A stretch of DNA of 64,000 nt from Cognataquiflexum gelatinilyticum (GCF_024813435.1 NZ_JANAEZ010000002.1:434001-498000); one strand, 5' to 3'. Positions 48,032-58,405 are shown, numbered from the stretch's first letter. The notes: generated from the letters alone by a model not told the origin. Made by a program: numbers and translations.

Positions 48032-50563
48032 ATGATCAATACCTTTATAGGTAATTTAGGCCACTTTGCATTGATTCTTGCTTTTGTCAGTGCCTTGATT
48101 ACTGCCTACTCTTATTATCAATACACGATTGCACAGGAATTGGACAAAGCCAATTGGCGACAGTTCAGCCGGGTTACTTTTTACATTCATTCTTTTGCAA
48201 GTATAACTGTGGCATTTGCACTTTTTGAGATTATCTATAACCACAGATTCGAATATTTCTACGCCTATTCCCATTCTTCCAAAGCGCTTCCAGTCCATTA
48301 TATGATCTCCAGTTTTTGGGAAGGTCAAGAAGGGGCATTTATCCTTTGGATAGTTTGGAATGTGGTTTTGGGATTGGTTTTGATCCATACCAACAAATTC
48401 TGGGAAGGTCCTGTGATGATCGTATTTGCTTTGGTTCAGGCATTCCTTGTATCCATGATTTTGGGTGTGGTGATCGGAGATTTGAAGATCGGTAGTTCGC
48501 CGTTTATTCTTTTGAGAGATGCTGTCTCCGCACCGATTTTCCAGATCAATCCTGACTTTAAGCCGGAAGATGGAACCGGTCTGAATCCTTTGCTTCAAAA
48601 TATCTGGATGGTGATCCACCCTCCGACTTTGTTTCTCGGATATGCTTCCACTTTGGTTCCGTTTGCCTTTTTGATGGGTGGATTGGCTACCAAAAGATAT
48701 TCTGAGTGGGTGCGTCCTGCATTACCTTGGGCACAGTTCTCTGCCATGATCCTCGGAATGGGGATCATCATGGGTGCTTATTGGGCATATGTCACCTTGA
48801 ATTTTGGTGGCTATTGGAATTGGGATCCTGTCGAAAATGCCGTTTATGTCCCATGGCTGATCATGGTAGCAGCAATCCATACCATGATCACTTTCAAGAA
48901 AAGCAGTACTGCATTGAAGTCTTCCATCGTCTTGGTCATTGCCTCTTTCATTTTGGTATTGTATGCCACCTTCCTCGTGAGGAGTGGGGTATTGGGTGAT
49001 TCTTCGGTTCACTCCTTTACAGACTTGGGTTTGTCAGGTCAGTTGTTGATTTACATGCTGTTCTTTCTTGTCATTGCAGTTTTTCTGGCAGCAAAAAACT
49101 GGAAACATATCCCGACTTCTGACAAAGAAGCTTCTGTTTATTCCCGAGAATTCTGGATTTTTATTGGTGCAACGACGTTGGCCTTGATGGCCTTTCAGGT
49201 AATCCTCCCTACTTCCATTCCTGTTTGGAATGCTTTGGTAGAAAGTTTCGGAGGCATCTCCAACATGGCGCCTCCTGCGGATCAGATTGGTTTTTATACC
49301 AAATTCCAACTTTGGTTTGCAGTGGCAGTGGCTTTGCTGACAGCTGTAGGACAGTTTTTTTGGTGGAACAAAATGGATCCAAAAGCCCTGCGAGAAGCCC
49401 TTGTAATGCCTTATATCATCTCGGTAATCATCTCGGCGCTGATCATTGTTTTTGGTAAAGTTTATGACATCCCCTACATCATAGTTGTTTTGGCCTCTGT
49501 ATTTACCATCGTCGCCAATTCCTCCATTTTGATCAAACTAGTAAGAAAATCTACTTTCAAATTGGCCGGTGGTTCTTTGGCACACATCGGTCTTGGGATG
49601 ATCTTGATCGGAATCATGTTTTCCTCGGGATATTCAGAGATCATTTCTTACAATTTATCAGGATTGACTTATAGTAATTCGTGGGAGGAAGAAATGAACA
49701 AAGAGCACGTCCTGCTTTGGATCAATAAGCCCACGCAAATCAAAGATTACACTGCAGTCTATCGTGGCAGACAGAAAAAAGTGGTTGGTGTACCCGGATT
49801 TGTGAACGTCAAGCAACTCAAATCTACTGGGGAAATCAATGAGGCCATTGCCTTGGAAGATATCATGGCTAGGGGTAGAACCTATTTTTCTAAAGGAGAT
49901 AAAGTGAATATTGTCTTGGAAGAAAATGATTATTTCCAGATAGATTACTACAAGGATTCAGTCTACCAATTTTCATTAAATCCCATGTCGCAATTCAATA
50001 CCTCCATGGGTTTGATATCCTCTCCGGATTCCAAAAGGTTTGTAAACAGGGATTTGTACACATACGTCTCTGCGATCAATGATTATGAAGATCCGGAATG
50101 GCGGGAAGATGAATTCTATGAAGTAGCTCCGGGGGAGACGTTCTATATCTCTGACTTTGTGACCACATTTGAAGGTGGAGAAGTTCTCAGTCAGGTCGAC
50201 GGTTTGGATTTAAGAGAGGGAGATGTAGCAGTAAAAGCCAAGTTGGTGGTCATGGATTATGATGTTGAAAAGCGTTTGGAGCCTGTTTTCATCATCCGGG
50301 ACAATCAGGTCGGAAAGATTGCCGCCATAGACAACGAACTCGGTGTCAAGGTTGAATTGGAGAATATCAAACCGGAAACAAATACATTTTCTTTCAAAGT
50401 CAACAGGTACCAAAAAGACTATGTGGTATTGAAGGCCATATTGATGCCTCAAATCAATATCCTTTGGGCAGGAACGATCCTGATGCTGATAGGCTTTTGT
50501 GTAGCCATCTACAGAAGGTATGATGAGTTCAAAAAAATGAGGGATAAAGGAATGGAAGCCTAA
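48032..50563 (+). CDS. ccmF: Heme lyase CcmF / CcsA-type cytochrome c biogenesis protein
   Basis: About 843 residues starting at the ATG at 48032 (MINTFIGNLGH); the open frame also extends to a TTG at 48017, which is not needed. Many membrane helices; the heme-binding WWD region is NFGGYWNWDPVENAVYVPWL, with conserved histidines in VHYMISSFWEGQEGAF and IHPPTLFLGY. It ligates heme from CcmE to apocytochrome c at the outer face of the inner membrane. It is the last gene of the operon and is followed by a strong terminator. Confidence 0.95.
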   Translation: MINTFIGNLGHFALILAFVSALITAYSYYQYTIAQELDKANWRQFSRVTFYIHSFASITVAFALFEIIYNHRFEYFYAYSHSSKALPVHYMISSFWEGQEGAFILWIVWNVVLGLVLIHTNKFWEGPVMIVFALVQAFLVSMILGVVIGDLKIGSSPFILLRDAVSAPIFQINPDFKPEDGTGLNPLLQNIWMVIHPPTLFLGYASTLVPFAFLMGGLATKRYSEWVRPALPWAQFSAMILGMGIIMGAYWAYVTLNFGGYWNWDPVENAVYVPWLIMVAAIHTMITFKKSSTALKSSIVLVIASFILVLYATFLVRSGVLGDSSVHSFTDLGLSGQLLIYMLFFLVIAVFLAAKNWKHIPTSDKEASVYSREFWIFIGATTLALMAFQVILPTSIPVWNALVESFGGISNMAPPADQIGFYTKFQLWFAVAVALLTAVGQFFWWNKMDPKALREALVMPYIISVIISALIIVFGKVYDIPYIIVVLASVFTIVANSSILIKLVRKSTFKLAGGSLAHIGLGMILIGIMFSSGYSEIISYNLSGLTYSNSWEEEMNKEHVLLWINKPTQIKDYTAVYRGRQKKVVGVPGFVNVKQLKSTGEINEAIALEDIMARGRTYFSKGDKVNIVLEENDYFQIDYYKDSVYQFSLNPMSQFNTSMGLISSPDSKRFVNRDLYTYVSAINDYEDPEWREDEFYEVAPGETFYISDFVTTFEGGEVLSQVDGLDLREGDVAVKAKLVVMDYDVEKRLEPVFIIRDNQVGKIAAIDNELGVKVELENIKPETNTFSFKVNRYQKDYVVLKAILMPQINILWAGTILMLIGFCVAIYRRYDEFKKMRDKGMEA

Positions 50564-50579
50564 ATTCCTGACTAAGTTC

Positions 50580-50626
50580 AAAACCATAAAGCCCTAAGGA
50601 TACCTTCTTTAGGGCTTTATGGTTTT
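50580..50626 (+). terminator. Strong intrinsic terminator of the ccm operon
   Basis: AAAACCATAAAGCCCTAA and TTAGGGCTTTATGGTTTT form a perfect 18-bp stem with an 11-base loop, followed by T residues. Confidence 0.92.
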
Positions 50627-50659
50627 TTAGAATCACGGTAAAAGGTATATATTTCATCT

Positions 50660-51436
50660 ATGAAATTTAAGATTGCGATATTGGGAACCGGCAACGTTGC
50701 CTGGCATTTGGCACCTGCCTTGGAAGAAGCAGGTCATACCATTACAGAAATTTATGCACGGAGTCTTGCGGACGCCGAAAAACTAACTGCAAGGTTATAT
50801 ACTGCAGATGCAAAAGATGACCTCGATTTTTCAGAATCAGAGGCCGAGATATTTATTTTGGCTGTAAGCGATCAAGCTATTTCTGAAATTGCAGATGAAA
50901 TCATTTTGCCGGAAGAAAGTATCCTGGTGCATACTTCAGGAGCAGTGCCATTAGATGTGTTGGGCTATAGTTCAGCGACTTTTACAGGAATCTTTTACCC
51001 CTTACAGACATTCAGCAAAGAAAGAAAAATTGACTTTGGCGATGTCCCGTTTCTCTTGGAATCTGAGGACCAAGCCGCGCTCCAAAAATTAAAAAAACTT
51101 GCAAAATCATTGTCCCCTAACCAATATCTGATCAAGTCCAAAGACAGAATGGCTTTGCATGTAGCGGCGGTTTTTGCCAGTAATTTTTCGAACCACATGT
51201 TGAGAATATCAGAAGAAGTCATGGCGCGTCAGGGTTTGGACTTCGAAATGCTCAAACCACTTATCATAGAAACCATCAGTAAAAGTCTGGAATTGGGTGC
51301 CAAGCGCGCACAGACAGGACCGGCAAGACGGGTGGACTTTAATACCTTGGATGCCCACTACCAATTTTTGAACTACAATGAACAGATAGCTGAGTTATAT
51401 AAGCTTATTTCCCAGGATATTATCGATTCTTATTAA
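50660..51436 (+). CDS. Rossmann-fold and DUF2520 domain protein
   Basis: 258 residues. The N-terminal NAD(P)-binding motif IAILGTGNVAWHLAPALEEA is followed by a helical DUF2520 C-terminal domain (ALHVAAVFASNFSNHMLRIS, GPARRVDFNTLDAH). The fold resembles ketopantoate or F420-dependent reductases, but the substrate is unknown. It stands alone between two terminators. Confidence 0.9.
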   Translation: MKFKIAILGTGNVAWHLAPALEEAGHTITEIYARSLADAEKLTARLYTADAKDDLDFSESEAEIFILAVSDQAISEIADEIILPEESILVHTSGAVPLDVLGYSSATFTGIFYPLQTFSKERKIDFGDVPFLLESEDQAALQKLKKLAKSLSPNQYLIKSKDRMALHVAAVFASNFSNHMLRISEEVMARQGLDFEMLKPLIIETISKSLELGAKRAQTGPARRVDFNTLDAHYQFLNYNEQIAELYKLISQDIIDSY

Positions 51437-51462
51437 AAAATACCCCCTTTAGGGTATTTTTT
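51435..51462 (+). terminator. Terminator of the DUF2520 gene
   Basis: AAAAAATACCC, loop CCTTTA, GGGTATTTTTT, starting at the stop codon of the gene. Confidence 0.85.
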
Positions 51463-51564
51463 AAAGGTTGAAGATCCGGTATATTTGATACGGGTGATTA
51501 AGCAACTTTTTCAGCTTTACTGTTTTAATAAATGATTTTAGTTTAGGATTTTTTAATATATCGG

Positions 51565-51590
51565 GTGGCTGCCTTTCAAAGGGCAGCCAC
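51565..51590. terminator. GC-rich hairpin between convergent genes
   Basis: GTGGCTGCC and GGCAGCCAC, with TTT/AAA extending the stem, followed by an eight-T run on the plus strand. It lies between the DUF2520 gene and the convergent pirin gene and may act on both. Confidence 0.7.
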
Positions 51591-51599
51591 ACATTTTTT

Positions 51600-52451
51600 T
51601 TAATGTTTCCAAGTTCCAAATTTCCCTTGCTGATAATCGCGGTATGCCTCCATGATTTCCTGTTGGGTGTTCATGACAAATGGCCCTTGGGCTACCATGG
51701 GTTCGTTGAAAGGTTTCGCATGGCCAAAAATCAGAACCGAATCTTCAAAAGCTTCTACAGATAAATTTCCGCCATCGTTGGTAAATTCCACAAGATTTCT
51801 GAAAGGGATTTTCTCACCCAAAATCTTGACCTCTCCACGGACTAAATAGAAAAATACGTTTTCTCCAACAGGAATTGATTTATTGAATTTACCTCCTTTA
51901 GCCATGGTGATGGTGCTCAGGAACATCGGACTCAATGTTTCAAATGAACCTTGATTTCCATCCCAATCACCAACAATCATTTGAACAGATACTTTTCCTT
52001 CGGATAGTTCGAAATGGTTGATTTCTTCTTTTTGCAGACCAACGTATCTTGGTTCGGTCATTTTCAGCTTAGCAGGAAGGTTGATCCAAAGCTGCAGTAT
52101 TTCCAGATCACCGCCTTCCTTTTTGAATGCAGAAGAAGAGACTTCTGAATGAATCAGTCCCCTTCCGGCCGTCATCCATTGAATCCCACCTGATGCTATA
52201 ACTGATTCATGTCCTCCCGAATCCTGATGCATAATATCACCGGCAAGGATAAAAGTGACCGTTTCCATTCCTCTGTGGGGATGTGGCCCAAAAGGAAGTC
52301 CACGGTTATTCTTTGGGTAGGTTTGGAAGCCGTGGTGGTTCAAAAATATAAATGGATCAATTTGCCTGAGCTTCTCAGAGGGAAGCGGGTTGTAAGTAAT
52401 GAGATCTGCAATGGGATGGTAGCTGGCAGGATGTATTTCTTTGATGGTCAT
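51600..52451 (-). CDS. Pirin family protein
   Basis: About 283 residues from the ATG at 52451 (MTIKEIHPASYHPI); a longer start at 52475 is possible but gives no recognised sequence. The bicupin metal ligands are present: FGPHPHRGMETVTFILAG and GLIHSEVSS. Pirins are Fe-dependent cupins; some have quercetinase activity, most have unknown substrates. The C-terminal NEPMVAQGPFVMNTQQEI is typical. Confidence 0.93.
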   Translation of the reverse strand: MTIKEIHPASYHPIADLITYNPLPSEKLRQIDPFIFLNHHGFQTYPKNNRGLPFGPHPHRGMETVTFILAGDIMHQDSGGHESVIASGGIQWMTAGRGLIHSEVSSSAFKKEGGDLEILQLWINLPAKLKMTEPRYVGLQKEEINHFELSEGKVSVQMIVGDWDGNQGSFETLSPMFLSTITMAKGGKFNKSIPVGENVFFYLVRGEVKILGEKIPFRNLVEFTNDGGNLSVEAFEDSVLIFGHAKPFNEPMVAQGPFVMNTQQEIMEAYRDYQQGKFGTWKH

Positions 52452-52519
52452 GGCTTTAATTGTATGTATAAACATTCAATATGTTTTCATTCATAATTGT
52501 TCCCCTCAAGGCAAAAAAA

Positions 52520-52539
52520 AACCTGAATTTCTTCAGGTT
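52520..52539 (-). terminator. Terminator of the acyl-ACP desaturase gene
   Basis: AACCTGAA, loop, TTCAGGTT, followed on the minus strand by nine T residues, eight bases after the stop codon. Confidence 0.88.
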
Positions 52540-52546
52540 CTGTTTA

Positions 52547-53548
52547 TTATTTTAACCAAGCTAGGGAGATTTCATCAGGTGCTTTCATCCTGTCGGCCAG
52601 TCTCATATACCTGTCCGAAAGATGTGCAAGGTAATCCTGCGCTTTGGAGGCCACATCGTTCAAGCCGGTGAGGTTTTGAATGTCCCAAAGTTTGACCAGG
52701 TGTTCGATGATTCGGGCATAGTCCCAACCGGTGTAAACACCGATTTTTTGGGTAATCGCAGAGAATTGATCAAAAAGAGTAGGGTTGCTGCTTCCTTTTC
52801 CCATCAAGACTGCAGGCATGACGATCTGTTTGCGCATCATTTTCTCAAATGCAAGAATAGCTCCGTTCGGGTCAATTTCAAAAATTTGACTCATGAAGCT
52901 TTTATAGGCCTTTTCATGTCTTGCTTCATCTCCTGCAATGGTTTTGCAGATTCGTGAAAGTACATCATCTCCGGCCTTGTCCGCCAATTTACCGGTATTG
53001 ACATGGGATATTTTGGTGGCTCTCTCCTGAAATGAGGTATAAATCATGGCCTGGTAAGGATCCTTTTCTGATTTTGGATCAAATCCGTTGTAAATCAGCC
53101 TGTGTATAGTCTGCTCTACTTTTTTCATATCCGCACGTGCTGAGAGGTAGAGGTATTTGTTGAGAAGGTCACCATGACGGTTTTCCTCTGCAGTCCATGC
53201 TTTTGACCATCTTACCCAACCAGAGTTGCTCAGAAGACTTCCTTCTACATTGATTCCTTCCAATAAGTTGAAATAGGTCTGATAGCTTGGAAGCGCCTCT
53301 TCGGTAATCATGTTGCCGATGAGAGAAGTGATGATAGTATCCGGGATTCCGGCTGCTCTTTCCTGTAGTTTTTTGACCTCGTCAAAAGCATCAGGTTGAC
53401 CCATGTCGGGTAAAAAATCAGAGGGTTGCCAGCATTCATCCGGGTCTACCAATATTGTTTCAACAGCATTGTTGACGAAGCCATCCAGCTGGGAAATGAC
53501 CTCCATGTTTTTTTCTAGTTCGTAATTGATATTTTCTGAATTATTCAT
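52547..53548 (-). CDS. Acyl-ACP desaturase
   Basis: 333-residue soluble di-iron enzyme of the plant stearoyl-ACP desaturase type. The two iron-binding motifs are AEENRHGDLL and GDEARHEKAY, about 90 residues apart as expected. It introduces a cis double bond in acyl-ACP and so adjusts membrane fluidity. It is transcribed alone. Confidence 0.93.
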   Translation of the reverse strand: MNNSENINYELEKNMEVISQLDGFVNNAVETILVDPDECWQPSDFLPDMGQPDAFDEVKKLQERAAGIPDTIITSLIGNMITEEALPSYQTYFNLLEGINVEGSLLSNSGWVRWSKAWTAEENRHGDLLNKYLYLSARADMKKVEQTIHRLIYNGFDPKSEKDPYQAMIYTSFQERATKISHVNTGKLADKAGDDVLSRICKTIAGDEARHEKAYKSFMSQIFEIDPNGAILAFEKMMRKQIVMPAVLMGKGSSNPTLFDQFSAITQKIGVYTGWDYARIIEHLVKLWDIQNLTGLNDVASKAQDYLAHLSDRYMRLADRMKAPDEISLAWLK

Positions 53549-53719
53549 GACTTTTTATTTTTTGCCTTTAAAACCCTCCTTGCCAAGTTGGGATGGGGTA
53601 TTCATAAAAGGCTGCAATCGTATAATTTATATAAATTCTAAGTAAAGGTAATCACATTTAGTGTCATTAGGTACTAAGAAACCCAATTTCTGAAACGGGT
53701 TTCTCTATTTTACAATTGA

Positions 53720-55435
53720 TTATTTTGTCAGTGTCCAGGTTTTTTGGTTGAAATTAGAAGGTGCCGTCTCTTCGAGTCTTTTGCCGATTTTGTCTAAATA
53801 CATGGTATTGTACCTGAGGCGGGTGATATAATTTGGTTGTGTAGGGTCACCGTTCCAACAGTGTTCGGCGCGGTCCCCGTATTTAACCTCACCGCCATAA
53901 TAAGGTTCAGAAGTTTTTTCGAGGAACTCCTCAGTAAGATAAACGGCATTATTCAGGTAGTAATTATCCATATCCCCGCAGTAAATGTGGATTTTCCCTT
54001 CCAAATCCTTCCCCAACTTAGACCAATCCCTTTCCATGATATAGCGAAGGTCAAAATTTTCTTTCCAATGGTTGGCCACTTCTTTGTCAATTTCTCCGGA
54101 ATACCTGTCCCAAATCGGTTTTGGATAGCCATCTTCTCCGACAGGGGAGTAGACTGCCTGCCAAACATCCCATTGGTCGCCGGACCGGGTTTTGGTACCG
54201 CCGAGAGCTAGTTCCTTGTGGTTCATGTCTTTGACCATAGCAGATACATGTCCTAGGTAATTTCTTTTTCCAACACGGTCGGTAGTTCGAAATGGTCCAT
54301 TCAGGTAATAGGCATTTTGATCTTCATAAATGTTTACAGTAGTAAAGGCACGGAAATCAATCGGATCAGGACAAGCAGCAAAGCAGCCGTTGTATTCTTT
54401 GGGATACATCACTTGTACAGCCAAAGCTTCCCATCCTCCGGTCGAACCCCCATAGGTGAACCTTGCCCAGCCTTCTCCGATTCCCCGGAATTGCTCCTCA
54501 ATATGTGGGATCAGTTCGTAAGTGATGGCGTCTCCATAAGGACCAATATTTTGGGAATTTACAGCATAGCTGTCATCATAGAATGGATTGGCATGTTGGA
54601 TTTCTATGACGATAAATTTTTTGAAATCTGGGGAAATCCATTTCTGGTAAAAATCATAAGCCTCCTGCTGTTCAATTTTTTCATAGCCGTAAATGTTGAA
54701 CCTCGCATTGTAGGTTTCTTCGATGTTTTCGTCAGGTGGAGTGGTCCTGAATCCTCCAAAATCAGAGGGGAAATGCCCATGATAAATCATCAAAGGATAA
54801 TATTCATTGGGATTCTTATCAAAATCCCTAGGTAATAAAACGTGGGCGCCTAGGTAAATATCCCTTCCCCAAAAGTCAGAAAGCAACTCACTTTTGAATT
54901 TGATGTGCTTGATAAATTCTGTGTCTTCCGGTTCAGCAACAGGGGGAATAATTTGGTCAATATGGATGTCTACCCCTGATTCTCCATCCCAAGAGATTTT
55001 TTGTGGAGTGCTGTAGACATTTCCTGGAGTTCTTGCCCACTGTCTGCCTTCCCATTGGTCGACAGGCATCTTGATGACATGCCCACCTGCCCGGTTGAAT
55101 GTCTCGTGCTTTACAATAAAAGCCTGCACCCAATAGTCTCCTGCAGGGATTTCCTGCCAGTTTTCGATGGGATATCCAAATGTTCCAAAATCAAAAGACA
55201 ATGAGTTCCCAGCCTGATAATCTTCAAAATCCATCCCCATCACTTGGGCAGAAGTGACATCATCTGACACCGCAAACCTCGGCTCTGTTTTTTCATCATG
55301 GTGAAAAAGCAGCAACAGCCTACCGTCTTTTATGCCTTCGGCTAATTCCGGCTCGATTGTAATCTTGGCAGATGGGGTAGTCGGGGCATTGCACGAAACA
55401 ATCAGCAATAACATCAGGAAAGACAGCAGCCTCAT
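53720..55435 (-). CDS. Esterase-like alpha/beta hydrolase lipoprotein
   Basis: 571 residues with signal LMLLLIVSC (Cys at residue 15). The N-terminal third is beta-rich (MGMDFEDYQAGNSLSFDFGT), then a putative-esterase fold (GAHVLLPRDFDKNPNEYYPL, LMIYHGHFPSD). The nucleophile elbow appears as YGGSTGGWEALA with Ser in GSTGG. The likely His near the C-terminus is in DRAEHCWNGD. The substrate is unknown. It is divergent from the dipeptidase gene. Confidence 0.85.
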   Translation of the reverse strand: MRLLSFLMLLLIVSCNAPTTPSAKITIEPELAEGIKDGRLLLLFHHDEKTEPRFAVSDDVTSAQVMGMDFEDYQAGNSLSFDFGTFGYPIENWQEIPAGDYWVQAFIVKHETFNRAGGHVIKMPVDQWEGRQWARTPGNVYSTPQKISWDGESGVDIHIDQIIPPVAEPEDTEFIKHIKFKSELLSDFWGRDIYLGAHVLLPRDFDKNPNEYYPLMIYHGHFPSDFGGFRTTPPDENIEETYNARFNIYGYEKIEQQEAYDFYQKWISPDFKKFIVIEIQHANPFYDDSYAVNSQNIGPYGDAITYELIPHIEEQFRGIGEGWARFTYGGSTGGWEALAVQVMYPKEYNGCFAACPDPIDFRAFTTVNIYEDQNAYYLNGPFRTTDRVGKRNYLGHVSAMVKDMNHKELALGGTKTRSGDQWDVWQAVYSPVGEDGYPKPIWDRYSGEIDKEVANHWKENFDLRYIMERDWSKLGKDLEGKIHIYCGDMDNYYLNNAVYLTEEFLEKTSEPYYGGEVKYGDRAEHCWNGDPTQPNYITRLRYNTMYLDKIGKRLEETAPSNFNQKTWTLTK

Positions 55436-55612
55436 AGGAATCTTCTTTGGTTTCTTTCAATTTAGCCAAATTTCCATTTATAGGATTCAAGTAGAAAAAT
55501 CTATTACATAAACGGATATAAAATCCTTTTTTTATCAAATTCTGACCGTCTGTCAATCAGGGAAAATAAATTATCCTGAAATTTTTACTTTAATATTTTA
55601 AATTGACCTGCT

Positions 55613-56854
55613 ATGAGAAAACCCCTGCTTGTATTGATTGCCTCAGCTTTTGTTTTTGGCTGTGCCCAAAAAACCGAAACCATAGATTATACCCTGCTGT
55701 CAGATGAGGAAAGACTCGCTGCCGCTATAGAAATGGCCCAAAATACCATCATGGTAGATGGGCATGTGGATCTTCCATACAGGATGAAAGTCGGTGGTTT
55801 TACCCTACAGCGGGAGATCTTGGATGTATCAGTCCGGACTGATGGCGGTAATTTTGATTTTCCTAGATCAAAAGAAGGGGGCTTGGACGCGCCGTTTATG
55901 TCGATTTATATTCCTTCAGGCTACCAAGACAGGGGAGGGGCAAAGGTTTTGGCGGATTCATTGATTTTGATGACAGAAAGGTTGGTAAATACATGGCCTG
56001 ACAAATTTGCAATGGCTTATTCTCCTTCGGATATTGAGAAAAATACCCAGGAGGGTAAGGTTTCATTTCCGATGGGAATGGAAAATGGGGCTGCGCTCGA
56101 AGATGACATCAACAATGTCCAATATTTTTATGACCGTGGGATCCGGTATATCACACTCACCCATGGAACGGACAACCTGATCGGGGATTCCTCTTACGAT
56201 ACCACGCGGACGCACAATGGCTTGAGTGACTATGGAGTAGCCGTTGTCAAAGAAATGAATAAGGTTGGGATCATGGTGGACATTTCACACGTGTCGGACA
56301 GCACATTTTACGATGTGATGAAAGTGACTGATGTTCCCGTCATCGCGTCCCACTCCTCAGCAAGGAAATTTACTCCCGGGTTTGAAAGGAATATGGCCGA
56401 TGACATGATCAAAGCCCTTGGCAAAAACGGTGGTGTGATCATGATCAACTTTGGGGGAAGCTTTGTCGATGGAGAATATAATGAAAAGTCCGGAGCAGTT
56501 CGGGAGCATATTGTCAATTGGCTTGCAGAAAACGGTCTAAGCAGGACTGATTCGGCAGCTGTGGCCTATATCGAAAAATACTCTGCAGAGAATAATCCAT
56601 TCCCAAATGTGGAAAAAGTGGCTGACCATTTTGACCATGTAGTGGCTTTGGTAGGAATCGACCACGTGGGTTTGGGTTCTGATTTCGACGGGGTGGGGGA
56701 TAGCCTGCCAACCGGACTCAAGGATGTATCGATGTATCCCAACCTTATAGCTGAACTTCTCAAGCGTGGATATTCCAAAGAAGACATCGAAAAAATCTGT
56801 TACAAGAATATTTTCAGGGTTTGGGATGCGGTGATTGCGGCTTCAGGGAAATAA
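55613..56854 (+). CDS. Membrane dipeptidase family (M19) lipoprotein
   Basis: 413 residues with a lipobox AFVFGC (Cys at residue 17). Zinc ligands of renal-dipeptidase-like enzymes are in order: DGHVDLP (HxD), GMENGAAL (Glu), ISHVSDS (His), ASHSSARKF (His) and GLGSDFDGVG (Asp). It would hydrolyse dipeptides in the periplasm or at the cell surface. The length is standard. Confidence 0.93.
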   Translation: MRKPLLVLIASAFVFGCAQKTETIDYTLLSDEERLAAAIEMAQNTIMVDGHVDLPYRMKVGGFTLQREILDVSVRTDGGNFDFPRSKEGGLDAPFMSIYIPSGYQDRGGAKVLADSLILMTERLVNTWPDKFAMAYSPSDIEKNTQEGKVSFPMGMENGAALEDDINNVQYFYDRGIRYITLTHGTDNLIGDSSYDTTRTHNGLSDYGVAVVKEMNKVGIMVDISHVSDSTFYDVMKVTDVPVIASHSSARKFTPGFERNMADDMIKALGKNGGVIMINFGGSFVDGEYNEKSGAVREHIVNWLAENGLSRTDSAAVAYIEKYSAENNPFPNVEKVADHFDHVVALVGIDHVGLGSDFDGVGDSLPTGLKDVSMYPNLIAELLKRGYSKEDIEKICYKNIFRVWDAVIAASGK

Positions 56855-56936
56855 GTTATGGATCAGATATCTGTATTTCGCCCTGATATTGGTCGATACT
56901 AAATTGATATTGGGATATTTCTTGGACCGGACCATA

Positions 56937-57034
56937 AACTAACAGCCCCATCGGGGCAAAATATCGGTAGCCCTGTGCAAGGTGCTAATCTGATTTTATA
57001 CTTTCACCAATCTGGGTGCACCGTCGCACGAGGT
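56937..57034. repeat. Possible degenerate interspersed repeat
   Basis: CAGCCCCATCGGGGCAAAAT at about 56941 starts with a small GCCCC/GGGGC hairpin and is followed by ATCGGTAG and a GGTGCACCGTCGCACGAGG segment. The layout recalls repeats common in Bacteroidota intergenic regions, but this copy looks decayed. Confidence 0.35.
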
Positions 57035-57142
57035 TAAAAGAAATATGATTCTCTTTGTATTTCGGTCACAGATTTTCTAAGAAGGAGAATCATCTACACC
57101 GAAATGGGAAGGGAATTCTCTTGGTTCCGGCCTGAACCCTTA

Positions 57143-58267
57143 CTATATCAATTTGTCCATACTCACCACCGGAATATCCTTATTCCCGATTTGCTTCAAT
57201 GGCTTGATCTCTGACTTTGGGTATTCAAATCCATTGTCGGACAATTCCCAAAGCAAAGGCGCCAAATTCTGCACTGCAGCTTTGCAGCCTTGGACAATAG
57301 CTCCCATTTTTCCTGTTTGCTTGGACAATTTGGCCTCATTCTCGATTTCAAATGGTCCTGAAAAACCTTTTTCCTTCAGGATATTGACAAAGGCTCTCCA
57401 ATCCATGCTATCCCCCAACCCAAAACCAGGTAAAGTCGCCTCGTAATGGTGTCTGTCCCATTCATTTTGACTAGATGGGATTCCTGCTTTTGCCGCCCAT
57501 TCGGGTTTGACCCGTTGCATGGGGTACATATTTCCCCAAAATGGATCTGAATTGTTTCTCGTCGACTTCACATGGATGCGTTTTAGCCTTGACATATCGG
57601 TATGTCTGATCACTTCCAAAGGATCGGTATGCTGCCAGACATCATGCGAAGGGTCATAGATTTCCCCGTGGTTTTTGCTTGGGATCAGGTCGTACATGAT
57701 TTTCCTGGCCGCTAGGACTCCTGTCAGGTTGTTGTATGTCGTGGAGTAACCTGAAGAGCGCCAACCTTCCATGGGACAGTTTTCATATAAGACGGTGACG
57801 CCAAGGTCTTCCGCATATTTGATGATGGGAGTGAAAACCTTTTGGTATTCTTCGAGATTTTTCTCGTAACCATTTTCTTGGATGCCCAATTCATGGTTGT
57901 AACCCACAAAAGTTCCCACTTTCACATCATTCTCATCTCCGCCCATCAGGTAAGCCATCCGGATCAGTTTCAGCAGGTGGTTTTGGTTTTTTACCTTGTG
58001 AAAAGGATCTCCGCCAATCAGGTTTTCAAAAGCACCGATGGAAAGCCGAAGTCCGGCGGCATTGAACTTGTCGATCATCTTACTGGCAGCCTCGGGATCG
58101 AAGTTTTCATAATCCATATGAGTTGCCACAAAGTCATCCCTAGTACCGTCTTTTCTGAAAACACAGACATCCAATCCCTGAACTCCGATTTCGGTTGCTT
58201 TGGTGATGGTTTGATCCAAATCCAATTGGTCAAATGCGGAAGTCATGATCCAAATCTGATTGCTCAT
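57143..58267 (-). CDS. Sugar phosphate isomerase/epimerase (xylose-isomerase-like TIM barrel)
   Basis: About 374 residues from the ATG at 58267 (MSNQIWIMTSAFDQLDLDQT); the open frame extends to 58345, but the extra part is not family-like. AP endonuclase 2-type TIM barrel with metal-ligand segments VLYENCPMEGW, IYDPSHDVWQHTDP, KRIHVKST and GPFEIENEAKL. The reaction is isomerisation or epimerisation of a sugar or sugar derivative; the substrate is not predictable. Confidence 0.88.
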   Translation of the reverse strand: MSNQIWIMTSAFDQLDLDQTITKATEIGVQGLDVCVFRKDGTRDDFVATHMDYENFDPEAASKMIDKFNAAGLRLSIGAFENLIGGDPFHKVKNQNHLLKLIRMAYLMGGDENDVKVGTFVGYNHELGIQENGYEKNLEEYQKVFTPIIKYAEDLGVTVLYENCPMEGWRSSGYSTTYNNLTGVLAARKIMYDLIPSKNHGEIYDPSHDVWQHTDPLEVIRHTDMSRLKRIHVKSTRNNSDPFWGNMYPMQRVKPEWAAKAGIPSSQNEWDRHHYEATLPGFGLGDSMDWRAFVNILKEKGFSGPFEIENEAKLSKQTGKMGAIVQGCKAAVQNLAPLLWELSDNGFEYPKSEIKPLKQIGNKDIPVVSMDKLI

Positions 58268-58375
58268 AGTAGTAGTTTTTTTTAAAGATAAATACCCTGT
58301 TTTGGTTTTAAAAGCCAAATCCTGCCAATGCCGTCCGCTTATCAAATCGAAAAAACATTTTCAGGGATAATTGCT

Positions 58376-58383
58376 TAATTTTG
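58376..58383 (+). promoter_or_regulatory. Candidate -7 box of the sugar dehydrogenase gene
   Basis: TAATTTTG matches TAnnTTTG and lies 22 bases before the ATG at 58406. No obvious -33 box is seen. Confidence 0.35.
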
Positions 58384-58405
58384 AGGATAATCTACTCACC
58401 AAAAA